From assembly GCF_013348785.1 (NCBI RefSeq), contig NZ_CP054691.1, positions 248,001 through 312,000 on the forward strand: a DNA stretch of 64,000 bases. Reading direction: 5' to 3'. This document shows, piece by piece, positions 39,243 through 48,194 of the stretch. The stretch is from Gordonia sp. X0973. Its GTDB lineage: Bacteria; Actinomycetota; Actinomycetes; Mycobacteriales; Mycobacteriaceae. How positions within the stretch are numbered: position 1 is the first letter of the stretch; each line of letters begins with the position of its first letter. Below the pieces are notes generated by a model. It did no database searches. It saw nothing but the letters and a program-made list of their open reading frames with translations, and had not been told where the DNA came from. Both the position numbers and the translations under genes were made by a program.

Positions 39243-41660
39243 GTGGCTCTGTATCGCACTTATCGCCCGGCATCCTTCGCCGAAGTCGTCGGTCAGGACC
39301 ATGTCACCGAACCGCTTGGGCGGGCACTGGACACCGGGCGGATCAATCACGCCTACCTGTTCTCCGGTCCACGCGGCTGCGGCAAGACCTCGTCGGCGCG
39401 AATCCTGGCGCGCTCGCTGAACTGCGAGCAGGGCCCGACGTCGACGCCGTGCGGCGTCTGCGACTCCTGTGTCGCCCTCGCTCCGGGCGGGCCGGGGAAC
39501 CTCGACGTGATCGAGCTCGACGCGGCCAGCCACGGCGGCGTCGACGACACCCGTGAGCTGCGCGACCGGGCATTCTTCGCCCCGGCCCAGTCGCGCTATC
39601 GCGTCTTCATCGTCGACGAGGCGCACATGGTGACCAACGCGGGCTTCAACGCCCTGCTGAAGATCGTCGAGGAGCCGCCGGAGCACCTAATCTTCGTGTT
39701 CGCCACCACGGAGCCGGAGAAGGTGCTGCCGACGATCCGGTCGCGCACCCACCACTACCCCTTCCGATTGCTGGCGCCGCCGGTGATGCGCGGCCTGCTG
39801 GAGCGGATCTGTGAGCGGGAGGGCGTCACCGTCGCCCCCGAGGTTTACCCGCTGGTCATCCGGGCCGGCGGAGGCTCACCGCGCGACTCGCTGTCCATCC
39901 TCGACCAGCTGCTCGCCGGGGCCGGTGACGACGGGGTGACCTACGAGCGCGCCCTCTCGTTGCTCGGCGTCACCGACGTGGCGCTCATCGACGACGCGGT
40001 GGATGCCCTCGCCGCGGGTGACGGCGCGACGCTGTTCGGCACCGTGGAGGCCGTGGTCGACGCGGGGCATGATCCGCGGCGGTTCGCCGTCGACCTGCTA
40101 GAGCGGCTGCGCGACCTGATCCTGCTGCAGGCCGTTCCCGAGGCGGTGGAGCGCGGCCTCGTCGAGGCGCCCGGCGATCAGCTGGAGCGGATGCGCGCGC
40201 AGATCGAGGGCCTCGGTCCGGCGATGCTGACCCGCGCCGCGGAGACCGTCCACGCGGCACTCGGCGAGATGCGGGGCACCACGTCGCCGCGCCTGTTGCT
40301 CGAGGTGATGTGCGCGCGCCTGCTGCTCCCGCAGACCTCTGCCGACGACGCCGCCCTGCTAACCCGTATTGAACGGTTGGAGGCGGGTATCCCCGCCGGT
40401 GCCGCGTCTGCCGCCGCCGGGACTCCGACGGAGAGCGCCTCGCCGTCGCGCGGTGCGGCCGCGACCGCCGCCACTGTCCCGGCACCGGCGCCCCCGCCCG
40501 ACGACACCCCGTTGAAGTTCACCCGCCCGTCGCAGCGCAAAGAAGACCCGGCGCCGTCGACCGAGCCGGAATCCGCGCCGCGGCGGTCGAGTACCGGCGA
40601 GGCGCAAGCCGAGTCGGTGTATCGAGACCCCGAGCCCGAGACCGTGGTGACTGAGCCGGAAGCGGTGGTGGCTGAGCCCGAGTCCCAATCCGGCGAGTCG
40701 GCTGGCGCTGGTCTCGATACGGTTCCTCGCCCAGGGGCTCGGATCCACTCGACCACCGAGCCGGAATCCGGCGACTCGGCTGGCGCTGGTCTCGATACGG
40801 TTCCTCGCCCAGGGGCTCGGATCCACTCGACCACCGGGTCGGCAGTCGACGACGTGCCTTCCGAACCGGGGTCCGAGTCGGCAGTCGACGACGCGCCTGC
40901 CGCGCCGGAGTCCGAGTCGGCAGTTGACGACTTGCCTACCGAGCCCGAGTCCGAGTCGGCAGTTGACGACTTGCCTCCCGAAGCAGAGCCCGAGGCGGCA
41001 GTTGACGACTTGCCTACCGAGCCCGAGTCCGAGGCGGCACTTGACGACCTGCCTTCCGAGCCCGAGCCCGAGCCGGAGTCCGAGCCTGCTGCTGCGTCGG
41101 GTCTATCCCTCGACGACGTGCAGCGCCGGTTCGGCGAGGTTCGCGCCGCGGTGCGCGCGCATTCGACGGTATTCGAGTCGATGCTCTCGTCGGCATTCGT
41201 CCACGACGTCAGTCAGGGCTTGGTGACCTTGGGCCACCCGTACGAGGGAGTGGTCGGCCGACTCTCCGAGGAGCGCGCGGCCAGCGTGTTCCGCGCCGCC
41301 TTGGCGACGGTCTTCGGCCAGCAACTCGACGTGCGAACCATCCACGTCGCGCCGTCGGCTCCCACCGCGGGAGCACAGACGAATCAGGCGGCCGCGCGTC
41401 GCACCACCCCGGCGTATCAGCGGCCGAGTCGTGGAGGCCCGTCGGCGCCACCCTCCGACGACGACCTGCCGCCCGAACCCGAGGAGCCTTCTCCGCCGCC
41501 CCCTAGGGCCGACGAGGAGATCCCCGACGACGAGCGCGACGAGATGGTCGCGCAGGCGCACGACCAGTCGGACACGTCGTCGACGGAGATTCGCGATCCC
41601 CACGACGTCGCTCTCGAGGTCCTGCAGGAGAAGCTCGGCATCCAGATCGTCGAGGAGTAG
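39243..41660 (+). CDS. dnaX: DNA polymerase III subunits gamma/tau, with repeat-rich linker
   Basis: DnaX is the clamp-loader ATPase. Residues 1-240 hold the AAA+ core: GPRGCGKTSSARILARSL (Walker A), a zinc site CEQGPTSTPCGVCDSC, the Walker B VDEAHM, sensor FATTEPEK. Domain III follows to about residue 375. Between residues 385 and 620 is an acidic Pro/Ser-rich linker with two tandem copies of a palindromic-element peptide (GLDTVPRPGARIHSTT) and about seven repeats of AVDD-LP-EPESES type. The C-terminal tau domain resumes at LSLDDVQRRFGEVRAAVR. The start is GTG 39243. At 805 residues it is longer than usual because of the linker. Confidence 0.95.
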   Translation: MALYRTYRPASFAEVVGQDHVTEPLGRALDTGRINHAYLFSGPRGCGKTSSARILARSLNCEQGPTSTPCGVCDSCVALAPGGPGNLDVIELDAASHGGVDDTRELRDRAFFAPAQSRYRVFIVDEAHMVTNAGFNALLKIVEEPPEHLIFVFATTEPEKVLPTIRSRTHHYPFRLLAPPVMRGLLERICEREGVTVAPEVYPLVIRAGGGSPRDSLSILDQLLAGAGDDGVTYERALSLLGVTDVALIDDAVDALAAGDGATLFGTVEAVVDAGHDPRRFAVDLLERLRDLILLQAVPEAVERGLVEAPGDQLERMRAQIEGLGPAMLTRAAETVHAALGEMRGTTSPRLLLEVMCARLLLPQTSADDAALLTRIERLEAGIPAGAASAAAGTPTESASPSRGAAATAATVPAPAPPPDDTPLKFTRPSQRKEDPAPSTEPESAPRRSSTGEAQAESVYRDPEPETVVTEPEAVVAEPESQSGESAGAGLDTVPRPGARIHSTTEPESGDSAGAGLDTVPRPGARIHSTTGSAVDDVPSEPGSESAVDDAPAAPESESAVDDLPTEPESESAVDDLPPEAEPEAAVDDLPTEPESEAALDDLPSEPEPEPESEPAAASGLSLDDVQRRFGEVRAAVRAHSTVFESMLSSAFVHDVSQGLVTLGHPYEGVVGRLSEERAASVFRAALATVFGQQLDVRTIHVAPSAPTAGAQTNQAAARRTTPAYQRPSRGGPSAPPSDDDLPPEPEEPSPPPPRADEEIPDDERDEMVAQAHDQSDTSSTEIRDPHDVALEVLQEKLGIQIVEE
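40710..40836. repeat. Two in-frame palindromic half-elements within dnaX
   Basis: Two identical 49-bp copies (40710-40758 and 40788-40836) start GGTCTCGATACGG and end CACTCGACCACCG, the same ends as the element at nuoF/nuoG. The copies are 78 bp (26 codons) apart and sit in a tandem duplication that keeps the frame. Each encodes GLDTVPRPGARIHSTT. Confidence 0.88.
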
Positions 41661-41686
41661 GGCCTGGGACCACCTGTGGTGGCGAC

Positions 41687-42994
41687 CTAGGGCTGCCACC
41701 AGGGGCGCAGCGGGAGGTTGGACCGGCCGTCGGCCCCGAGTTTCGTCGCCAGGACGTGATGCAGCTGGATGACGTCGCGGTCGAAACCGATCCGACAACC
41801 CGCCATGTACAGCCCCCACAGGCGCGCGGTGCCCTCGCCGACCTCGGCGACGGCCTCGTCCCAGTGCTCGACCAGGTTGGCATTCCAATCGCGCAGCGTC
41901 ATCGCGTAGTGCTCGCGGAAGTTCTCCTCGTGGAGTACTTCGAGGCCCCCGACGTCCTGCATCTTGGAGATGATGGTGCCGGAGCCGGTCAGCTCCCCGT
42001 CGGGGAAGACGTAGCGGTCGATGAAGGCGCCGGCCTTGTTCGGACCGATGTTGCCCGGTCGGGTGATGCAGTGGTTGAGCAGCAGCCCGCCGTCGCGCAG
42101 CTTGTCCCGCATGAAACCGAAGTAGGCGGGGTAGTTGTGGACGCCGATGTGCTCGGTCAGGCCGATCGACGAGACGGCGTCGAATCCCGATTCCGCGACG
42201 TCGCGGTAGTCGCTGTGTCGGACCTCGGCGAGGTCGCCGAGCCCCTCGTCGGCGATGGCCTTCTGGGCCCACTGCGCCTGCTCGGCGGAGAGCGTCGCAC
42301 CGATGGCCTTCACGCCGTGGCGGGCGGCGTAGCGGACCATGCCGCCCCAGCCGCAGCCGATGTCGAGCAACCGGTCGCCCGGCTTGAGCCGCAACTTCTC
42401 GAAGACCAGTCGGTACTTGTTCTCCTGTGCCGTCTCCAGCGACGCCTCGGCGTCGGGGAACACCGCGCAGGTGTAGGTCATCGACGGCCCGAGCACCCAC
42501 TCGTAGAAGGTGTTCGACACGTCGTAGTGATGGTGGATCGCCTCGGCGTCGCGAGTCTTGCTGTGGCGCAATCCTTCTGCGAAGCGGCGCCAGCGGGGCA
42601 GGGCCTCCTGCGGCGGCGGGGCGATCGGCTTGAAATGCTCCAGGCCGATGCCGCGGGCGATCTGCGCCATCTCCAGCGGGGAGGGTTTGGCGAAGGACAG
42701 GTCGTCGGAGAGCGCCTTGAGTGCGTCGTAGGGATCGCCGGGGTGGACTCCGACGAGGTCGAGGTCGCCGGCGATGTAGGCGCGTGCCAAGCCGAGGTCT
42801 CCCGGCGCGGTCACCAGGTAGGTGGTGCCGCGCGGAGACTTCAGGTCGACGCCGAAGGGCGCATCATCGGGACCGGCCGTACTGCCGTCGTACGCCGTGA
42901 GCCGCACGGTCGGTTTGCCGCCCAGGAACGTCGCGAACACATTGGCGAGGGGCAGGTGATCGGCGGGGGCTAGCGCCTCCTTGATCGATGTCAT
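41687..42994 (-). CDS. Cyclopropane-fatty-acid-synthase-family methyltransferase
   Basis: The 435-residue enzyme has the SAM-binding motif LLDIGCGWGGMVRYAA near residue 205 and the lipid-methyltransferase signature HHHYDVSNTFYEWVLG; SSIGLTEHIG is also typical. The family adds a methylene or methyl to the double bond of membrane lipid acyl chains. The gene overlaps the FAD oxidase upstream (ATGA), an arrangement also seen in 10-methyl fatty acid (tuberculostearic acid) synthesis, where the methyltransferase makes a methylene intermediate. M. tuberculosis Rv3720, beside dnaX, has the same position. Convergent with dnaX, 26 bases away. Confidence 0.88.
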   Translation of the reverse strand: MTSIKEALAPADHLPLANVFATFLGGKPTVRLTAYDGSTAGPDDAPFGVDLKSPRGTTYLVTAPGDLGLARAYIAGDLDLVGVHPGDPYDALKALSDDLSFAKPSPLEMAQIARGIGLEHFKPIAPPPQEALPRWRRFAEGLRHSKTRDAEAIHHHYDVSNTFYEWVLGPSMTYTCAVFPDAEASLETAQENKYRLVFEKLRLKPGDRLLDIGCGWGGMVRYAARHGVKAIGATLSAEQAQWAQKAIADEGLGDLAEVRHSDYRDVAESGFDAVSSIGLTEHIGVHNYPAYFGFMRDKLRDGGLLLNHCITRPGNIGPNKAGAFIDRYVFPDGELTGSGTIISKMQDVGGLEVLHEENFREHYAMTLRDWNANLVEHWDEAVAEVGEGTARLWGLYMAGCRIGFDRDVIQLHHVLATKLGADGRSNLPLRPWWQP

Positions 42995-44412
42995 TGACTC
43001 TTCACCGCCTTGGAATAGAGGTCGAGCAATCGGGATTTGGGATCGTATGTGGATTTCAACTTGCGGTACTGCTCATCGCCGTACAGGGCGGCGAACTCTT
43101 CCGGCGAGTAGAACGACTCGCTGTAGAGCGACTTGTGGCCGTCGAGGGCGGCGACTTGCTTCTCGATCAATCGGTTGGTGTAGCCGGGCTCGCCGGGGGT
43201 GACCGGGACCGCGGACCAGAACCCGACGTTGACGTAGGTCCGGTGCGGTTCGAGGGGGTACAGCGGCCAGGGCCGCGCCGCGTCGGCCGGAGTGCCGGGG
43301 GCCGGGTCGCGCAGGCGCAGCGGGCAGAGCCACAGCGGTTCGATCGGCACGTTGGCCAGGAACCACTCGACGAAGTCGACGGTCTTCTCGATCGGCACCT
43401 CGATGTCTTGCACCACGCGCTCGCTGGGCGGCAGCCCCTTGCGCGCGTTCAGCCGGTCGCCGATGTTGTAGCGGTGGTCGAGCGCGATGAGCTTCCAGTA
43501 GAAGCTGCTGCGCAGCCACCGTCGGGGCCAGAACCGTCGGACCGTGGGGTTCTGCGTCCCGAAGGCCCGCGAGCACCAGAACCAGTCGGTGTCCCAGCGC
43601 CACAGGTAGTCGTGGATCGTGAGCCGGTCGGTCTTCGGCGTCGACGACGGTGCGTGCTGGATGGAGCGGTAGTAGATGTGCTTCCCGGTGTAGTCCGAGA
43701 GCGGGACGGTCTCGTCGTCGGTCTGCCTGCCGAGCACCAGATAGGACTCGTCGGCGGTGAACACGACGCCGTCGAGGTAGTCGACCGGCACCCCGTCGTA
43801 GGTCTTCTCGTCGACGATCCGCGTCATCGTCGACATCAGCGTGCGCAGGTCGGTGAACCGCACGTGGCGCAGCTCGACGAAGGGTTTGACCGGTTCCAGC
43901 TCGATCCACAGCCGGACCGAATATCCGAGCGTCCCGTAGGAGTTGGGGAAGCCGTAGAACAGGTCGGCGTACTCGTTGGTCGGCGTCGCGGTGATGATCT
44001 CACCCGACCCGGTCAGGATGTCGATCTCGAGTACCGATTCATGCGGCAGCCCGTTGCGGAACGACGTCGACTCGATGCCGAGCCCCGTGACCGCGCCGCC
44101 CAGCGTGATCGTCTTCAGCTGTGGCACCACCAGCGGGGCCAACCCGTGCGGCAGTGTCGCGTCGACGAGGTCTTCGTAGGTACACATCCCGGCGACGTCC
44201 GCGGTGCGGGCCACCGGGTCGACCGAGATCACGCCGGACAGCCCGGAGGTGTCCAAGCCCGGATACGGATTGCGCTCCCGCCGTCGGAAGAGATTCGACG
44301 TCTTCTTGGCCAGCCGCACCGTTCCCTCTGGAGGGATCGCGCGGTAGCTCTCCAGCAGTCTCGCCACACCCTGGTCGTGTGCGGTGGGCCCCGTCCCCGT
44401 TTGCGCTGTCAT
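42991..44412 (-). CDS. FAD-binding oxidoreductase paired with lipid methyltransferase
   Basis: The 473-residue protein belongs to the FAD_binding_4 (VAO-like) fold: the nucleotide segment with GMCTYEDLVDATLPHG, VPQLKTITLGGAVTGLGIESTSFRNG, and SYGTLGYSVRLWIEL. Its stop overlaps the methyltransferase start. By analogy with tuberculostearic acid synthesis it may reduce the methylene group made by the partner; this is an inference, since an Rv3719-like role is not proven. ATG 44412 or the GTG three bases upstream may be the start. Confidence 0.85.
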   Translation of the reverse strand: MTAQTGTGPTAHDQGVARLLESYRAIPPEGTVRLAKKTSNLFRRRERNPYPGLDTSGLSGVISVDPVARTADVAGMCTYEDLVDATLPHGLAPLVVPQLKTITLGGAVTGLGIESTSFRNGLPHESVLEIDILTGSGEIITATPTNEYADLFYGFPNSYGTLGYSVRLWIELEPVKPFVELRHVRFTDLRTLMSTMTRIVDEKTYDGVPVDYLDGVVFTADESYLVLGRQTDDETVPLSDYTGKHIYYRSIQHAPSSTPKTDRLTIHDYLWRWDTDWFWCSRAFGTQNPTVRRFWPRRWLRSSFYWKLIALDHRYNIGDRLNARKGLPPSERVVQDIEVPIEKTVDFVEWFLANVPIEPLWLCPLRLRDPAPGTPADAARPWPLYPLEPHRTYVNVGFWSAVPVTPGEPGYTNRLIEKQVAALDGHKSLYSESFYSPEEFAALYGDEQYRKLKSTYDPKSRLLDLYSKAVKSQ

Positions 44413-44483
44413 CACTGACTAGCCTAGGTACGAAAGGCGGCATCTGCGAACGATCGCCGCATGAATCGATGCGAGGAGTACCA

Positions 44484-44921
44484 ATGGCGCAGGTAACCGC
44501 CACCCAGACCGTTCAGATCAATGCGACACCCGACGCGGTGCTGGCAGCGTTGTCGGACTACACGACGACCCGCCCGGCGATTCTCCCGGCGAACTACCGC
44601 GACTACTCGGTGCTCTCCGGCGGCGAGGGCAACGGCACGCAGGTGCACTGGATCCTGCAGGCCACCGAGAAGCGTCAGCGCGACGTGAAGGCGACCGTCG
44701 CCGTCGCGGATTCGACGATCACCGAGACCGACGCCAACTCCTCGATGGTGACCACCTACACCGTCGCGCCCAGCGGCAGCGGGTCGACAGTCACCACCAC
44801 GACGACCTGGCAGGGTGCCGGCGGCATCGGCGGCTTCTTCGAGAAGACCTTCGCACCGAAGGGGCTCGGTCGCATCCAGGCCGAGCTGCTGGGCAACCTC
44901 AAGACGCGGCTGGAGAGCTGA
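44484..44921 (+). CDS. SRPBCC-family (polyketide cyclase-like) protein
   Basis: The 145-residue protein has the START-like fold pattern: an N-terminal strand VTATQTVQINATPDAVLAALSDYTT, a long central beta region and a C-terminal helix LGRIQAELLGNLKTRLES. The fold binds a hydrophobic ligand; which one is unknown. The ortholog by position is Rv3718c, next to the methyltransferase/oxidase pair. GAGGAG precedes the ATG at 44484. It is divergent from the oxidase gene, with 71 bp between. Confidence 0.85.
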   Translation: MAQVTATQTVQINATPDAVLAALSDYTTTRPAILPANYRDYSVLSGGEGNGTQVHWILQATEKRQRDVKATVAVADSTITETDANSSMVTTYTVAPSGSGSTVTTTTTWQGAGGIGGFFEKTFAPKGLGRIQAELLGNLKTRLES

Positions 44922-44962
44922 GCCGCCGGCGCCGCCGCAGTCCGCTCCCGCCGCGCGCGGGG

Positions 44963-45826
44963 GTGGACGCGACGCGGGTGGTGCTGCGCGCCGACGGTGA
45001 TCTGACCGTGGGCGAGGCGTTGCTCGCGTCACCGGTCGGCGCCGAGGTTGGGGCGCCGGGACTCGCGTCGCGCGCCGACGCGGGCGAGATCGTCGACCTC
45101 GACGGCCTGCCGGTCCGACTCGACGCACCGTCGCGGCGCAACGCTGCGGTGTTCTTCTACCGCGACCTGCCGCGCGAGGTACCCATCCCGTTCGACCTGG
45201 AGATCCTTCACGTCGACGACGACCTCGTCGTCGTCGACAAGCCGCATTTCCTCGCGACGATGCCGCGCGGACGCCACGTCGTGGAAACAGCTCTGGTCCG
45301 GCTGCGCAGGCAGTTCGACGACGACGAGATCGCCCCCGCGCACCGGCTGGACCGGCTGACCGCCGGCGTCGTCATGTTCACCAGGCGCCCGCAGGTCCGC
45401 GCCGCCTATCAGGAGATGTTCGCCAGTCGCAGTGTGACGAAGACCTACTGGGCGGCGAGTGCCGCGGAGACAACGTTGCCCGCGGCCGGGGTCCGGGTGG
45501 CCAACCGCATCGAGAAGCGGGCCGGCGATCTGCGCGCTGCCGTCGTGCCCGGCCCGGTCAACGCGATCAGCACCATCACCCCCGTCGACGACGGATTCAC
45601 GCTTATGCCGCACACCGGGCGAACCCATCAGCTGCGGGTCCACATGGCCGGACTGGGTGTGCCGATCGAGCATGACCCGCTCTACCCCGACGTCCGGCCC
45701 GACCTGGCGGAACTTCCCGATCTCGGCGACTTCTCCCGACCGCTGCAGCTCGTCGCGACCAGCCTCGAATTCGTCGACCCGATCACCGGGGAGCGCCGCC
45801 GCTTCGTCTCGCACCGGCGTCGCTGA
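44963..45826 (+). CDS. RluA-family pseudouridine synthase
   Basis: The 287-residue protein has the RluA-type catalytic motif HRLDRLTAGVVMFTRRP near residue 130 with catalytic aspartate, DDLVVVDKPHFLATMP, and the C-terminal PHTGRTHQLRVHMAGLGVPI. Such enzymes isomerise uridine in rRNA or tRNA; the target site is unknown. The first 85 residues are divergent and may be an S4-like domain. GTG 44963 is the first start in frame. Its last 44 bases overlap the convergent gene at 45783-46139. Confidence 0.9.
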   Translation: MDATRVVLRADGDLTVGEALLASPVGAEVGAPGLASRADAGEIVDLDGLPVRLDAPSRRNAAVFFYRDLPREVPIPFDLEILHVDDDLVVVDKPHFLATMPRGRHVVETALVRLRRQFDDDEIAPAHRLDRLTAGVVMFTRRPQVRAAYQEMFASRSVTKTYWAASAAETTLPAAGVRVANRIEKRAGDLRAAVVPGPVNAISTITPVDDGFTLMPHTGRTHQLRVHMAGLGVPIEHDPLYPDVRPDLAELPDLGDFSRPLQLVATSLEFVDPITGERRRFVSHRRR

Positions 45827-46139
45827 GAAAACCGAACCGCGTGCGCCGCGGACGGGGCGGGGTGAGGACTTCACGGAACCGGTCGGCAAAGGCCGCGATG
45901 GCGCGTTGTTCGTCGTCGAGGTTTCGGTTTCCACTGCTCACCTCCACCGAGATCGGTGTCCCCGGTGCGACGCGCAGGTCGCGCCAACAGACGGGGAGGT
46001 TGTGGGCGAGCAGGCGTCGCTCACCGACGGTCAGGTAGATGCGGGAAGCGTGCTGTGCCGTCACCCAGGACAGGGCATCGGCTCCGTCGGCGTCGAGATA
46101 CCCGTCTGCGACGAACTGCTCAAGGTACATGCTCCGCAA
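45783..46139 (-). CDS. Hypothetical protein convergent with pseudouridine synthase
   Basis: The 118-residue frame fills the only gap on this side and begins MRSMYLEQFVADGYLDADGADALSW. A Tyr/Leu-rich middle (RIYLTVGERRLLAHNL) is followed by a Pro/Arg-rich tail that overlaps the synthase end. No family was recognised. A second ATG at 46130 is possible. It is divergent from the VKOR gene, 70 bp away. Coding status is likely but not certain. Confidence 0.55.
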   Translation of the reverse strand: MRSMYLEQFVADGYLDADGADALSWVTAQHASRIYLTVGERRLLAHNLPVCWRDLRVAPGTPISVEVSSGNRNLDDEQRAIAAFADRFREVLTPPRPRRTRFGFLSDAGARRSGGAPR

Positions 46140-46209
46140 ACTACTCCGCTTGACTCGGGGACAAACGTCTCTTCGTCCGACCGCAGATCCGCCCGGTAGG
46201 CTCGGCGGG

Positions 46210-46845
46210 GTGAGTGAGCAGGAGATCGAGACCGCGGAGCCGACGGTCGAGCCGGGCGCGATCGGCGTCTACTACCGCGAACGCTGGAATCGCATCACCG
46301 CCTGGGTGCTGGTGATCGGCGGCGTGATCGGCTTCGGCGCGGCGTTCATCATCACCCTGGACAAGTTGAAGATCCTGGCCGATCCGAACTACGTCCCCTC
46401 CTGCACGATCGGTCAGGTGCTGAATTGCGGCACGGTGATGACCTCGTGGCAGGCCGGACTCTTCGGCTTCCCGAACCCGTTGATCGGCCTGGCCGCCTTC
46501 GCGATGGTGGTCACCGCGGGCGTCGGCATCTTCGCCGGCGCGCGCTACGCCAACTGGTACTGGGCGATCCTGCAGCTGGGGGTCACCCTCGCCCTGGCCT
46601 TCGTGTTCTGGCTGATCTATTCCAGCGTCTACGACATCCGCAAGCTCTGCCTGTACTGCATGATCGTGTGGGCCGTGACCATCGCCATGTTCGTCGTCGT
46701 CACCGTGCGGAACATCATCGCGAGCCGGGCCGAGCCCTCCCCGCGCCTGCGCGCCGTCGCGGGATTCGTCCCGCTGATCGTGATCGTTGCCTACATGATC
46801 GTCGCGGGCATCATCCTCGACCAGTTCTGGACCCTGTTCTTCTAA
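46210..46845 (+). CDS. Vitamin K epoxide reductase (VKOR) family protein
   Basis: The 211-residue protein has five membrane segments with the two VKOR cysteine sets: SCTIGQVLNCGTVM in the first loop and the active CLYC in the fourth helix (IRKLCLYCMIVWAV). In actinobacteria VKOR takes the place of DsbB and reoxidises DsbA during disulfide formation in exported proteins. That fits the cysteine-pair secreted proteins of this window, though no dsbA gene is nearby. The start is GTG 46210. Confidence 0.93.
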   Translation: MSEQEIETAEPTVEPGAIGVYYRERWNRITAWVLVIGGVIGFGAAFIITLDKLKILADPNYVPSCTIGQVLNCGTVMTSWQAGLFGFPNPLIGLAAFAMVVTAGVGIFAGARYANWYWAILQLGVTLALAFVFWLIYSSVYDIRKLCLYCMIVWAVTIAMFVVVTVRNIIASRAEPSPRLRAVAGFVPLIVIVAYMIVAGIILDQFWTLFF

Positions 46846-46855
46846 ACTGGCGCGG

Positions 46856-47182
46856 GTGAGCATCCACGCGTCCTACGAGCGTCACCCGGACCTGGGCTGC
46901 GAGGCGATCGTGTTCCTCGACGACGAGAGCGACGCCTGTTTCCAGATCCAGCGCGACCTCGTCGGCGGGCCGCGGGCCGACGAGTATTGCCTGACCACCG
47001 GCGCCAGCGCGCCCGTGTACGGCGCGGTGAAGCAGTGGCGTCGGGTCGACGACCGGTTCGAGTTCGAGGTGGTGCCCCGCGCCGCGCGCCTGTTCGGCGA
47101 CGACGTGCTGTCCTTCGAGGTCGTGCCGACGGAGATGACCGTCGATGAACTCGCCGCCCACCTGGACCGGCTCCTGCGCTGA
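46856..47182 (+). CDS. Imm10-like immunity-family protein
   Basis: The 108-residue protein contains DEYCLTTGASAPVYGAVKQWRRVDDRFEFEV and later AARLFGDDVLSFEVV, a pattern that resembles the Imm10 family of polymorphic-toxin immunity proteins. The match is by eye. No toxin is adjacent; it sits 10 bases after the VKOR gene and before ybaB-recR, so it may be an orphan immunity gene or a domesticated protein. The start is GTG 46856. Confidence 0.55.
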   Translation: MSIHASYERHPDLGCEAIVFLDDESDACFQIQRDLVGGPRADEYCLTTGASAPVYGAVKQWRRVDDRFEFEVVPRAARLFGDDVLSFEVVPTEMTVDELAAHLDRLLR

Positions 47183-47213
47183 GATCGGGCACCCGACGAC
47201 TACGCTGGACGCC

Positions 47214-47576
47214 GTGACGCAAACACCAGACTTGGGCGGCCTCTTCGGCGGTGGCGACGAGAACGCGCTGTCCGGTCTGCTCGCCCAGGCGCAGCAGATG
47301 CAGGAACAGCTGATGAGCGCCCAGCAGGAGATCGCACAGACCAGCCTGACCGGATCGGCGGGCAACGGCCTGGTCACCGTCACCGGCACGGGGGCCGGTG
47401 GGATCACCGGCATCACCATCGATCCGAAGGTCGTCGACCCCGCCGACGTCGAAACCCTGCAGGACCTGATCATCGGGGCGTTGGCCGACCTGGATTCCCG
47501 GCGCGACGCGCTGTCGGCCGAGAAGATGGGCCCGCTCGCGGGCGGTCTGGGCGGTTCGCTGCCCGGCCTGCACTGA
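47214..47576 (+). CDS. YbaB/EbfC-family nucleoid-associated protein
   Basis: The 120-residue protein has the YbaB core: a first helix LSGLLAQAQQMQEQLMSAQQEIA, then GLVTVTGTGAGGITGITIDP and a second helix DVETLQDLIIGALADL. YbaB binds DNA and is found beside recR in most bacteria, as here (6 bases apart). GTG 47214 is the start. The Gly-rich C-terminus is usual for actinobacteria. Confidence 0.92.
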   Translation: MTQTPDLGGLFGGGDENALSGLLAQAQQMQEQLMSAQQEIAQTSLTGSAGNGLVTVTGTGAGGITGITIDPKVVDPADVETLQDLIIGALADLDSRRDALSAEKMGPLAGGLGGSLPGLH

Positions 47577-47582
47577 TCCGTC

Positions 47583-48194
47583 ATGTACGAGGGACCGATC
47601 CAGGATCTGATCGACGAGCTGGCCAAGCAGCCGGGGCTCGGTCCGAAGGGTGCCCAGCGCATCGCGTTCAGCCTCCTCGCCGGTGAGCGCGGCGACATCG
47701 ACCGGCTCATCGGGGCGCTCGGCCGGGTCCGCGACGACGTGACCTTCTGCTCCGAATGCGGCAACGTCTCGGCGAACACCAAGTGCCGGATCTGCTCCGA
47801 CGCACGGCGCGATGCGACGAAGATCTGCGTCGTCGAGGAACCCAAGGACGTCAACGCGATCGAGCGGACCAAGGAGTTCTCCGGTCGCTATCACGTGCTC
47901 GGCGGGGCGCTCGACCCGTTGTCGGGAATCGGCCCGGATCAGCTGCGGATCCGTGAGCTGCTGCGACGCCTGGGCAACCAGGAAGACGGTATCGATGTGA
48001 CCGAGGTGATCGTCGCGACCGATCCGAACACCGAGGGCGAGGCCACCGCCACCTACCTGCTGCGGATGCTCCGCGACTTCCCCGGACTCGAGGTCACCCG
48101 GCTGGCTTCCGGTCTGCCGATGGGCGGCGACCTCGAATTCGCCGACGAACTGACCCTGGGCCGTGCGCTATCGGGGCGGCGTGCGCTGGCCTGA
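47583..48194 (+). CDS. recR: Recombination protein RecR
   Basis: RecR acts with RecF and RecO in gap repair. The 203-residue product has the N-terminal helix-hairpin-helix ([17 protein letters not shown]), the zinc site [16 protein letters not shown], and the Toprim domain ([16 protein letters not shown] and [17 protein letters not shown]). Its end overlaps the next gene by 14 bases. The length is normal. Confidence 0.97.
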   Translation: MYEGPIQDLIDELAKQPGLGPKGAQRIAFSLLAGERGDIDRLIGALGRVRDDVTFCSECGNVSANTKCRICSDARRDATKICVVEEPKDVNAIERTKEFSGRYHVLGGALDPLSGIGPDQLRIRELLRRLGNQEDGIDVTEVIVATDPNTEGEATATYLLRMLRDFPGLEVTRLASGLPMGGDLEFADELTLGRALSGRRALA

